Source: Pararhizobium_B sp051960215 (lineage in GTDB: Bacteria; Pseudomonadota; Alphaproteobacteria; Rhizobiales; Rhizobiaceae). From it: a DNA stretch of 28,294 nt. Shown here piece by piece: positions 8,466-16,698 of the stretch. The first letter of the stretch is position 1, and each line of letters begins with the position of its first letter. Location: NCBI GenBank assembly GCA_051960215.1, contig JBQCEN010000328.1, forward strand, positions 1 to 28,294. Reading direction: 5' to 3'. The position numbers and the translations under genes are program-made. The notes under the pieces were generated by a model. The model searched no databases. It saw only the letters and a program-made list of their open reading frames with translations, and was not told the DNA's origin.

Positions 8466-9599
8466 TCAGCCGAGGAGGCGGCTCACATCGTTCCAGGTCG
8501 CGAACACCATCAGCATCAGCACCATGGCAAGCCCGAAGCGGAAGGCCATCTCCTGCGCCCGCTCGCCGAGCGGCCGTCCCCGGGCTCCTTCGATCGCGTA
8601 GAAGAGAAGGTGACCACCATCGAGCATCGGCACCGGCATCAGGTTCAAAAGCCCGATCGAGACCGACAGGACGGCGGCAAGCTGGATCAGCGCCGCGATG
8701 CCAAGCGTCGCCATCTGGCCCGAGACCTGCGCCACGCGGATCGGGCCGCCAAGCTGGTCCGCCTTCTCGCGGCCGCGCACGATATTGGCGATGTAGTCGC
8801 CGGTGCGGGCGACGATGCGCCAGCATTCAAGCGCCCCCTGCCCGATCGCCTCGATCGGCCCGTATTTCTCGAGACGGAAGTGGGCGACGTCGTTATCCGT
8901 CACGACGCCGATCAATCCGACGTTCATCGTGTTGCCGAAGCGATCCTTGATATCGGTCGGCCGCGGCGTCAGCGACAGAGAGACGTCTTTGCCATGCCGG
9001 TCCAGCGTCACCCTGATCGGAACGCCGGGGCGCTGGCTGACGTAGCGGCGCACATCGTCGAAGGTGCGGGTCGGATTGCCGTCGATCGAGAGGAACCTGT
9101 CGCCGGGCTGGATGCCTGCCGCCGCCGCCGCGCTCTGCGGCTGCACCTGCGCCACGACGGGATCGGCGATCATCCGCCCATGCAGGAAGAACATCGCCGA
9201 GAAGACGGCGATGGCGAGCACGAAGTTGGCGAGCGGACCGGCGAAGACGGTTGCCGCCCGCGCCGGGAGGGAGGCGCCGGGAAAGGAATGGCGGCGATCC
9301 TCGGGCGTCATCTCCGCCAGGCTGTCGCGGTCGGGCGTGCTCGCCGCAGTCTCGTCGCCAAGGAACTTGACATAGCCGCCGAGCGGGATCGCGGAGAGCC
9401 GCCAGCGCGTGCCGCGCCGATCCGTGCGGCCGCAGATTTCCGGACCGAAGCCGATGGAGAAGGTCAGCGCGCGGATGCCGCACCAGCGCCCGACGATGTA
9501 GTGGCCAAGCTCGTGAAAGAAGACGACGAGCGTCAGGACGACGAGGAACGGGACGAGGTAGCCGATGACGAGGGACTGCGCGGATGTCAGGAGATGCAT
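8466..9599 (-). CDS. rseP: RIP metalloprotease RseP (site-2 protease)
   Basis: RseP is an inner-membrane zinc protease that cuts transmembrane segments, classically of anti-sigma factors in envelope stress signalling. The 377-residue product has the zinc motif HELGH at residues 29-33 inside the first membrane segment. A PDZ domain lies around residues 150-230 (AAAAAGIQPGDRFLSIDGNPTRTF). The second catalytic motif NLMPVPMLDGGHL falls in a late membrane segment. The start at 9599 has GGAG seven bases upstream, and the first 13 bp overlap the 3' end of cdsA. Its target in this organism is not visible in the window. Confidence 0.95.
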   Translation of the reverse strand: MHLLTSAQSLVIGYLVPFLVVLTLVVFFHELGHYIVGRWCGIRALTFSIGFGPEICGRTDRRGTRWRLSAIPLGGYVKFLGDETAASTPDRDSLAEMTPEDRRHSFPGASLPARAATVFAGPLANFVLAIAVFSAMFFLHGRMIADPVVAQVQPQSAAAAAGIQPGDRFLSIDGNPTRTFDDVRRYVSQRPGVPIRVTLDRHGKDVSLSLTPRPTDIKDRFGNTMNVGLIGVVTDNDVAHFRLEKYGPIEAIGQGALECWRIVARTGDYIANIVRGREKADQLGGPIRVAQVSGQMATLGIAALIQLAAVLSVSIGLLNLMPVPMLDGGHLLFYAIEGARGRPLGERAQEMAFRFGLAMVLMLMVFATWNDVSRLLG

Positions 9600-10489
9600 C
9601 GTGGGCTCCAGGCTCGCGGCCGCTCGGCCACAGCACTCAAGATCTTGACGTCACCGGCAAAAAGCCGCCCCGAAAAGCCGGGCGCCCCACCTTCGGCAGC
9701 AAGCGATGCCGGCAGGAGCGCAGCAATGAGGTATGCGGCGAAGGCGGCGAAAACAAGCCCGTCCACGCGGTCCATGACCCCGCCGTGGCCGGGGATGAGG
9801 TGGCTGGAGTCCTTCACGCCGAAGCGCCGCTTGACCCAGGATTCGAAGAGATCGCCGGCCTGGCTCGCCACCGACAGGATCAGCGCCAGCAGCGGCACCC
9901 ACGGATCGGCATCGGAATGGGCGATGAAGGCGACTGCCGTCCCGGCGACAACGCCGGCGACCGCGCCGCCGGTCGCGCCCGACCAGGTCTTCGACGGCGA
10001 GATGCGCGGGGCGAGCTTGGGGCCGCCGAAGAAGCGGCCGCCGCACTAGGCGGCGACGTCCGTCGCCCAGACGACGGCGAAGACGAAGAGCATCGCGATC
10101 AATCCCGGCGTCCCATCGCCGCGGATCGAGGCCAGCGCCACACCGGAGAAGCCGGCATAGATCACGCCGGCGCCGAGCCAACCAGCCCGGCCGGACGAGA
10201 TGCTCCAGCCGGCGACGACGATGCCCCCGACGAGGGCGACGACGAGCGCGACCGGCTCGCGCGCGAAGAGGATGAGGAGCGCCGCGACGATGGTGGCGAG
10301 CCAGGCCAACAGCCGCACCGGCCGGCGCGGCTCATTGACCGCGACGATCGTCGACCACTCGTAGAAAATAAGGATCGCGATGCCGGCGGCGATGATGCGG
10401 AAGGCGGCGCCGCCATACCATGTGGCAAGCAGCACGACGGCCGCCATGACGCATGCGGAGGCGACGCGGCGGCTGAGCTCGCTCGCCAT
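9587..10489 (-). pseudogene. cdsA: cdsA, phosphatidate cytidylyltransferase, interrupted by in-frame TAG
   Basis: CdsA makes CDP-diacylglycerol from phosphatidate and CTP and is essential for phospholipid synthesis. The frame from ATG 10489 (one-base overlap with the uppS stop) runs 147 codons, then meets TAG at 10048-10046. The same frame continues without further interruption to TGA at 9587. The second half holds GGPKLAPRISPSKTWSGATGG and the full family signature (SWVKRRFGVKDSSHL, then PGHGGVMDRVD). The TAG replaces a Tyr in the usual ATD-x-AAYFGGR stretch, and the next codon is Cys where Phe is expected. Full length without the stop would be about 300 residues, normal for the family. It is therefore either a nonsense allele, a sequence error or a suppressed codon. 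The first part alone would lack the catalytic aspartates. Confidence 0.88.
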
Positions 10490-11235
10490 CAGGACCCGAC
10501 GACGAGACCTGCGGGCGCCATCACCATGCCGAAGCGGCGTTCTCGCCGTCCGAACTGGCTCAGCGCCTCGAAGAACGCAGCCCGGTCGAAATCGGGCCAG
10601 AGGCATGGGACGAAGACGAACTCCGCATAGGCCGCCTGCCAGAGCAGGAAGTTCGACAGCCGCTGTTCACCGCTGGTGCGGATGATGAGGTCGGGATCGG
10701 GAACACCGGCTGTGTCGAGATGGTCGCCGATCGTCGCCTCGTTGACCTCGTCCGGATCGAGCTCGCCCGCCGCCACCTTCCGGGCGATCCGCCGGGCCGC
10801 GCGGGCGATCTCGTCGCGGCCACCATAGTTGAACGCGATGACGAGATCGAAGGCGGTGTTGTTACGCGTCCGCTCCTCCGCCTCCGTCAGCAGGGCAAGG
10901 ATGTCCGGCTGGAGGTCATCGCGAGCGCCGACGACGCGCACGCGCACGTTTTCACGATGCAGGTCGGCCAGGTCGCGGCGGATGAAGAGCTTGAGCAGGC
11001 CCATCAGGTCGCGCACCTCGTCGATCGGACGGTTCCAGTTCTCCGACGAGAAGGCGAACAGCGTAAGGTACCTGATGCCGGCGTCACCGGCCGCACGCAC
11101 GACCTCGCGCACCGCCTGCACGCCCTGACGGTGGCCCATGGTGCGCGGCAGGCCGCGCTGACGGGCCCAGCGGCCGTTGCCATCCATGATGATGGCGACA
11201 TGCTGCGGCGTCATTGCGCCTTTGATGTGCTGCAT
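10489..11235 (-). CDS. uppS: Isoprenyl transferase (undecaprenyl diphosphate synthase) UppS
   Basis: UppS condenses isopentenyl diphosphate units onto farnesyl diphosphate to give C55 undecaprenyl diphosphate, the lipid carrier for peptidoglycan and O-antigen. Family motifs are complete: HVAIIMDGNGRWA with the catalytic Asp, FAFSSENWNRP, AFNYGGRDEI and the C-terminal DLIIRTSGEQRLSNFLLWQ. ATG 11235 gives 248 residues. A second ATG at 11214 with AAGG just upstream is an equally plausible start. It sits 52 bp after frr and shares one base with cdsA. Confidence 0.95.
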   Translation of the reverse strand: MQHIKGAMTPQHVAIIMDGNGRWARQRGLPRTMGHRQGVQAVREVVRAAGDAGIRYLTLFAFSSENWNRPIDEVRDLMGLLKLFIRRDLADLHRENVRVRVVGARDDLQPDILALLTEAEERTRNNTAFDLVIAFNYGGRDEIARAARRIARKVAAGELDPDEVNEATIGDHLDTAGVPDPDLIIRTSGEQRLSNFLLWQAAYAEFVFVPCLWPDFDRAAFFEALSQFGRRERRFGMVMAPAGLVVGS

Positions 11236-11287
11236 CCCAGTTCCCGCTGCCCTTTGCCCGGTCCCTCGCCTGAGCTTAAGCCCCCTT

Positions 11288-11848
11288 CTAGACCTGCATG
11301 ATTTCCTTTTCCTTGTCGCCAAGCAAGCGCTCGACTTCCGAAATCATCTCGTCGGTCAGCTTCTGCACCTTCTCCGCCAGGCTGCGGCTGTCGTCCTGGC
11401 TGATCGCGCCGTCCTTCTCCGCTTTCTTCAACTCGTCCATCCCGTCGCGCCGCACGTGGCGGATGGCGACGCGGGCGTTCTCGGCGTAGTTGTGCGCGAC
11501 CTTGACGAGGTCGCGGCGCCGCTCTTCGTTCAGCTCCGGCAGCGGAATGCGCAGCGTCTGGCCGTCGACGATCGGATTGAGGCCGAGGTTCGACTCGCGG
11601 ATCGCCCGCTCGACCGCACCGACCATCGACTTGTCCCAGATGTTGACCGCGATCATCCGCGATTCCGGCACGGTGATGTTGGCGACCTGGTTCAGCGGAA
11701 CCCGCGAACCGTAGGCCTCGACGTTCACCGGGTCGAGGACGTTCGCCGAGGCCCGGCCCGTCCGCAGCGCCGCGATGTCGCTCTTGAAGGAGGCGATCCC
11801 GCCGTCCATGCGCCGCCTCAGATCCTTCAGGGCCACCCCGTCAGCCAT
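11288..11848 (-). CDS. frr: Ribosome recycling factor Frr
   Basis: Frr splits post-termination ribosomes together with EF-G. The 186-residue length is standard. Domain motifs are present: helical domain I with RTGRASANVLDPVNVEAYGS, and the C-terminal helix with EERRRDLVKVAHNYAENARVA. The ATG at 11848 has its own Shine-Dalgarno (GGAGAAAG) five bases upstream, so it can be made as a separate protein. The frame is however open upstream all the way into pyrH, because no stop codon separates the two genes. It ends in TAG at 11290-11288. Confidence 0.94.
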   Translation of the reverse strand: MADGVALKDLRRRMDGGIASFKSDIAALRTGRASANVLDPVNVEAYGSRVPLNQVANITVPESRMIAVNIWDKSMVGAVERAIRESNLGLNPIVDGQTLRIPLPELNEERRRDLVKVAHNYAENARVAIRHVRRDGMDELKKAEKDGAISQDDSRSLAEKVQKLTDEMISEVERLLGDKEKEIMQV

Positions 11849-12628
11849 TGTCTTTCTCCGTTCGTCCGGCGCGCCGGCCGCCGTCGGCCCTGCGCGACAC
11901 CTGCCCAAATTGTCCTCGACGATGGTCGCGCGACCACCGCCCGTCAAAATGGATGCAAACTGGCCTTTTTCATGGATGGAGAAAACGATGATCGGAATCG
12001 CATTCTCGCGCGCCAGCGCCACCGCGGCGATATCCATCACCGCGAGCCCCTTCGAAAGGACCTCGCGATGCGTCAGGCGCTCGTAGCGCACCGCATCCGG
12101 CACCTTCTTCGGATCGGCGGAATAGATGCCGTCGACCTGCGTGCCCTTGAAGATCGCCTCGGCGCCCATCTCGGCGGCCCGGAGGGCGGCGGCGGAGTCG
12201 GTCGTGAAGAAGGGATTGCCGGTGCCGCCGGCGAAGATCACCACCCTGCCCTTGTCGAGGTGATGGAGCGCAGCACGCTGCGAGAAACTCTGGCAGATCT
12301 CGGGCATGGAGATCGCCGAAAGCACTTCCGTGTCGATGCCGAGCTTGCGCAGCGAGGTCGCGAGCGCCAGCGCGTTGATGACGGTCGCGAGCATGCCCAT
12401 GTGGTCGCCGGTGACGCGATCGCCGCCCTTCGAGGCAACGGCGACGCCGCGGAAGATGTTGCCGCCGCCGACGACGACGCCGACGTCGACGCCGAGCGCG
12501 CGCACTTCGGCGATGTCGCCGGCAATGCGATCGGCGACCGCGACGTCGATGCCGAATCCCTGTTCGCCCATCAGGGCTTCGCCCGATGCCTTGAGCAGAA
12601 CACGCCGATAGAGGGGATTCGCCACCAT
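11288..12628 (-). CDS. pyrH: UMP kinase PyrH, reading in frame into Frr (predicted fusion)
   Basis: PyrH phosphorylates UMP to UDP and is the bacterial hexameric amino-acid-kinase-fold enzyme. The UMP kinase part covers 12628-11909, exactly 240 residues and the normal size. It contains RRVLLKASGEALMG, VVVGGGNIFRGV, RVVIFAGGTGNPFFTTD and the terminal GGGRATIVEDN. The codon where a stop would be expected is TTG (11908-11906). The frame then continues through a 20-residue linker rich in Gly, Ala and Arg into the frr ATG and ends at the frr stop, giving 446 residues. The start ATG 12628 has GGGAG upstream; a further upstream GTG at 12673 lies in a hairpin and is not favoured. Either one TAG-to-TTG change removed the stop or the sequence has an error. 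Confidence 0.85.
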   Translation of the reverse strand: MVANPLYRRVLLKASGEALMGEQGFGIDVAVADRIAGDIAEVRALGVDVGVVVGGGNIFRGVAVASKGGDRVTGDHMGMLATVINALALATSLRKLGIDTEVLSAISMPEICQSFSQRAALHHLDKGRVVIFAGGTGNPFFTTDSAAALRAAEMGAEAIFKGTQVDGIYSADPKKVPDAVRYERLTHREVLSKGLAVMDIAAVALARENAIPIIVFSIHEKGQFASILTGGGRATIVEDNLGRCRAGPTAAGAPDERRKTMADGVALKDLRRRMDGGIASFKSDIAALRTGRASANVLDPVNVEAYGSRVPLNQVANITVPESRMIAVNIWDKSMVGAVERAIRESNLGLNPIVDGQTLRIPLPELNEERRRDLVKVAHNYAENARVAIRHVRRDGMDELKKAEKDGAISQDDSRSLAEKVQKLTDEMISEVERLLGDKEKEIMQV

Positions 12629-12664
12629 CTTGCTCCCGATGACCAGAATGAGTGCCGGATACAC

Positions 12665-12696
12665 GAAGGGCACCGCGTTGTCACGCGATGCCCTTC
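12665..12696 (-). other. 13-bp hairpin between tsf and pyrH
   Basis: GAAGGGCA (12665-12672) pairs with TGCCCTTC (12689-12696) and CGCG (12674-12677) with CGCG (12684-12687) around the loop 12678-12683. In the minus-strand RNA the remaining position (12673/12688) is a G-U pair, so the stem is continuous over 13 bp. No T tract follows. It fills the 94-bp tsf-pyrH gap and may attenuate transcription, mark an RNase cut, or protect the rpsB-tsf message. Confidence 0.6.
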
Positions 12697-12722
12697 GGCT
12701 TTTCCAGGATTGCAGGGGCAGA

Positions 12723-13646
12723 TCAGCCCTTTACGGCCGCCGCCACTTCCGCCGCGAAATCGCTCGTCTCGCGCTCGATGCCCTCGCCGAGTTGGAAGCG
12801 GACGAAGGCGGTGACCTCGGCCGGAGCGCCGATATCCTTCTCGGCCGCCTTGAGCGCCTCGCCGACCGTCAGGTCAGGATTGATGACGAAAGCCTGCGAC
12901 AGAAGGGCAACCTCCTCGTAGAACTTGCGCATGCGGCCCTCGACCATCTTCTCGACGATGTTCTCCGGCTTGCCGGACTCGCGCGCCTGCTCCGAGAAGA
13001 CCTTGCGCTCGCGCTCGGCGATCGCCGGGTCGACGTCGTCCTTCGTCAGCGACAGCGGGTTCGTCGCGGCGACGTGCATGGCGATCTGGCGGCCGATCGC
13101 CGTCAGCGCTTCCGTGTCGCCCGCCGAACGCAGCGCGACGAGGACGCCGAGCTTGCCGAGGTTCTCGCCGACCGCGTTGTGGACATAGGTCGCGACGACG
13201 CCGCTATCGACCGAGAGCAGCGCAGAGCGGCGGAGCGCCATGTTCTCGCCGATGGTGGCGATCGCGTCCTTGATCGTATCGGCGACGCTCTTGCTCGAAT
13301 CCGGATATGTCGCGGCGGCGACCGCCTCGACCGAACCCTCGGTCTTGAGGCCGACCTTCGCGATGCCTTCGACGAGCGTCTGGAAGGCGTCGTTGCGGGC
13401 GACGAAGTCGGTCTCCGAATTGACCTCGACGACGATCGCCTTCGTGCCTTCGCTGGCGATGCCGATCAGGCACTCGGCCGCGGTGCGGCCCGACTTCTTG
13501 TCCGCCTTGGAGATGCCCTTGGCGCGCAGCCAGTCGACCGCGGCCTCCATGTCGCCGTTCGTCTCGGTGAGCGCCTTCTTGCAGTCCATCATGCCGGCGC
13601 CGGTCTTCTCGCGAAGGTCCTTCACCATTGCCGCTGAAATCGTCAT
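12723..13646 (-). CDS. tsf: Translation elongation factor Ts
   Basis: EF-Ts regenerates EF-Tu-GTP by nucleotide exchange. The 307-residue product has an N-terminal UBA-like domain (MVKDLREKTGAGMMDCKKAL), the core motif ETDFVARNDAF that contacts EF-Tu, a duplicated core domain, and a C-terminal module ending FVRFQLGEGIE and a short Ala-rich tail. The ATG at 13646 is preceded by AGAGG. The longer open frame beginning at 13733 has no family sequence in its first part. It is the second gene after rpsB, with a 127-bp gap. Confidence 0.97.
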   Translation of the reverse strand: MTISAAMVKDLREKTGAGMMDCKKALTETNGDMEAAVDWLRAKGISKADKKSGRTAAECLIGIASEGTKAIVVEVNSETDFVARNDAFQTLVEGIAKVGLKTEGSVEAVAAATYPDSSKSVADTIKDAIATIGENMALRRSALLSVDSGVVATYVHNAVGENLGKLGVLVALRSAGDTEALTAIGRQIAMHVAATNPLSLTKDDVDPAIAERERKVFSEQARESGKPENIVEKMVEGRMRKFYEEVALLSQAFVINPDLTVGEALKAAEKDIGAPAEVTAFVRFQLGEGIERETSDFAAEVAAAVKG

Positions 13647-13708
13647 GTTCGCCTCTCGTCTTGAAAGCAAGGCGCGCTCGCCGCGGCGACGGCAGCGCGC
13701 CTCTCGAT

Positions 13709-13724
13709 GGCGCCGAAGGGCGCC
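13709..13724 (-). other. Short hairpin between rpsB and tsf
   Basis: GGCGCC at 13709-13714 pairs with GGCGCC at 13719-13724 across a 4-base loop, in the 127-bp gap after rpsB. No T tract follows on the minus strand. It could slow ribosome-free transcription between rpsB and tsf but is not a clear terminator. Confidence 0.35.
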
Positions 13725-13773
13725 GATTTGCATGTCATGCGGATGACGCCTTCACGGCATCATCGGGATCGCA

Positions 13774-14568
<795 letters not shown>

Positions 14569-14685
14569 GCCTTGTTCTCCTTTCCGGTTGAACCTCCGCA
14601 AGGCCAAAAGCACTCTCGTGCCACCGGCGGAACCTGACGGATTTCTCCCGCCCGATCCCATGCCTCGCGTGTGGAATGGTCGCGC

Positions 14686-14714
14686 ATATAGAGGCTTGCC
14701 CGCCGAAATGCAAG
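14686..14714 (-). promoter_or_regulatory. Sigma-70-type promoter for rpsB-tsf
   Basis: On the minus strand CTTGCA (14714-14709) and CTATAT (14691-14686) are separated by exactly 17 bases. The pair matches the rhizobial housekeeping consensus CTTGAC-N17-CTATAT in 4 of 6 and 6 of 6 positions. Initiation would fall near 14680, leaving a leader of about 110 bases before the rpsB ATG. In other bacteria S2 represses its own operon through that leader; nothing here proves this. Confidence 0.75.
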
Positions 14715-14745
14715 CCGCAGCGGGCGGCCTCGCCCGGCGCCGGCG

Positions 14746-16695
14746 CTATTCGCGCGCCAGCGCCGTGACCGGATCGAGCCGCGCCGCCGAGCGTGCCGGC
14801 ATGTAGCCGAAGACGATGCCGATCAGGCTCGACGAGACGCAGGCGAGCACGATCGTCGTCATCGAATAGGCAAGCCGCGTGCCCTGCATGAAGCTCGCGA
14901 GCCCTGCACCCATGACGAAGGAGAGGAGCACTCCGGCGACGCCGCCGACGAGGCAGACGAGCACCGCCTCGATCAGGAACTGGCGCAGGATGTCGCCGCG
15001 CCGGGCGCCGACGGCCATCCGCACGCCGATCTCCTTCGTCCGCTCCGTCACCGAGACGAGCATGATGTTCATGACGCCGATGCCGCCGACAACAAGCGAG
15101 ATGACCGCGATCGACGAGATCAGGAGCGTCAGCGTCCGACCCGTGCTTTCAATGGTATCGCGGATCGTGTTCGAGTTGAGGATGAAGAAATCCTCGGTGC
15201 CGTGCAGGCGCGTGAGCAGCGACGTGATCCCGCTTTCGGCCGAATCCATGTCGGTGCCGTCGGCGACGCGCACGGTGATCGACTGCAGGTAGTTGACCCC
15301 CATGACGCGGCTCATCGCCGTCGTATAGGGCAGGTAGATCGTCGCCGTGCCACTCGACGGGCCGACGCTCTTGCTGGCGTCGACGACGCCGATGACGCGC
15401 ACCGGCACCTTGTTGAGGATGACGATCTTGCCGATCGGATCCTCGCCGTTCGGGAAGAGCGATTCCTGCGCATTCGAATCGATCACCGCGTCCTGCTTAC
15501 GCTCCTGGACGCTGTCGGCATTGAAGGCGCGGCCTTCGATGAAGGTGCTGCCGCTGACGCGGAAATAGTCCGCGCCGACGCCGTCAACGGAAGCGGTCGC
15601 GGCGGCATCGCCGTGGACGGCGGTCGTGCTCGTCGAGACGCGCGGTGTGACGCTGTCGGTATAGGGCTGGCGGGCGAGCATCGTCGCGTCGCGCGGCACC
15701 AGCGTGTGCACGCGGCCCGAATGCCGATCGCCGGCATTACGGCCGGGGAAGACGGTGATGGTGTTCGTGCCGATCGAGCTGATGCGCTCCAGCACCGCCT
15801 GCTGGCTGCCGCGGCCGAGCGCCACGACCGAGACGACCGAAGCGATGCCGATGACGATGCCGAGCATCGTCAGGAAGGTGCGGAGCTTGTGCGCCGACAT
15901 CGACCGCAGCGCCATGCGCATCGCCTCCGAGACACGATCGACCGCGTCGAGCCAGACGGCCTGACGGCGCACGTTCGCGGCGTCATGGATTGCGGCTTCG
16001 GGCACTTCGGCGCTGCACGTATCGGAAAGGATGCGCCCGTCGCTGATCTCGATGACGCGGCGCGCCTGGGCGGCGACCTGCGGGTCGTGCGTGACGATGA
16101 TGATCGTGTGGCCGGCCTTGTTGAGCTCGCGGAAGAGCGCCATCAGCTCGCTGCCGCTGCGGCTGTCGAGCGCGCCGGTCGGCTCGTCGGCGAGGATGAC
16201 CTCGCCGCCGTTCATCAGCGCGCGAGCAACGCTGACGCGCTGCTGCTGGCCGCCCGAGAGCTGCGAAGGCCGGTGGTGCAGGCGCTCGCCGAGCCCCAGC
16301 ACGGTCAGGAGCTCGGTCGCGCGGCGGCGGCGGTCGACGCGGTTGGCGCCGGCATAGACGGCCGGCACCTCGACGTTCTCCACCGCGTCGAGCTCGCTCA
16401 GGAGCTGGTAGCGCTGAAAGATGAAGCCGAAGTTCTCGCGCCGAAGCTCGGCGCGTTCCTCCGCGTCGAGGGTGGCGATGTCGCGGCCCTTGAAGAGGTA
16501 GCTGCCGGAGGTCGGCCGGTCGAGGCAGCCGAGCAGGTTCATCAGCGTCGACTTGCCCGAACCGGACGATCCGATGATCGCCACCATCTCGCCGGCGCGG
16601 ATGTCGAGGTTGACGTCGTCGAGGACGGTGACCGTCTCCTCGCCGGTCTGGAACGAGCGGCTGAGACCCTTGATGCTGATCAGAGGCGCGTTCAT
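14746..16695 (-). CDS. macB: MacB-type ABC transporter, ATPase plus permease
   Basis: MacB couples ATP hydrolysis to a mechanotransmission permease that, with MacA and an outer-membrane TolC channel, exports macrolides, toxins or lipopeptides from the periplasm. The 649-residue product carries an N-terminal ABC domain: Walker A GSSGSGKST (42-50), signature LSGGQ (146-150), Walker B VILADE (166-171) and the H-loop His203. A permease follows with one membrane segment near residue 275, a large periplasmic domain, and three membrane segments at the C-terminus (FtsX type, with GGIGVMNIMLVSVTERTKEIG). ATG 16695 is three bases after the macA stop, with GGAG upstream. No tolC lies nearby. The substrate is unknown. 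Confidence 0.93.
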   Translation of the reverse strand: MNAPLISIKGLSRSFQTGEETVTVLDDVNLDIRAGEMVAIIGSSGSGKSTLMNLLGCLDRPTSGSYLFKGRDIATLDAEERAELRRENFGFIFQRYQLLSELDAVENVEVPAVYAGANRVDRRRRATELLTVLGLGERLHHRPSQLSGGQQQRVSVARALMNGGEVILADEPTGALDSRSGSELMALFRELNKAGHTIIIVTHDPQVAAQARRVIEISDGRILSDTCSAEVPEAAIHDAANVRRQAVWLDAVDRVSEAMRMALRSMSAHKLRTFLTMLGIVIGIASVVSVVALGRGSQQAVLERISSIGTNTITVFPGRNAGDRHSGRVHTLVPRDATMLARQPYTDSVTPRVSTSTTAVHGDAAATASVDGVGADYFRVSGSTFIEGRAFNADSVQERKQDAVIDSNAQESLFPNGEDPIGKIVILNKVPVRVIGVVDASKSVGPSSGTATIYLPYTTAMSRVMGVNYLQSITVRVADGTDMDSAESGITSLLTRLHGTEDFFILNSNTIRDTIESTGRTLTLLISSIAVISLVVGGIGVMNIMLVSVTERTKEIGVRMAVGARRGDILRQFLIEAVLVCLVGGVAGVLLSFVMGAGLASFMQGTRLAYSMTTIVLACVSSSLIGIVFGYMPARSAARLDPVTALARE

Positions 16696-16698
16696 CGC

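Noticed and set aside
10046..10048. TAG in cdsA as pyrrolysine or a programmed recoding site.
   Set aside because: Pyrrolysine is not expected in this group, TAG ends four other genes here, and no stimulatory element beyond the small hairpin is visible.
11866..11877. 12-bp perfect palindrome CCGGCGCGCCGG in the PyrH-Frr linker.
   Set aside because: Such GC palindromes are common by chance in DNA of this composition, and no second copy or function is evident.
12629..12673. Upstream GTG start for pyrH at 12673.
   Set aside because: It lies inside the intergenic hairpin, adds 15 residues foreign to the family, and the ATG at 12628 has a good GGGAG site.
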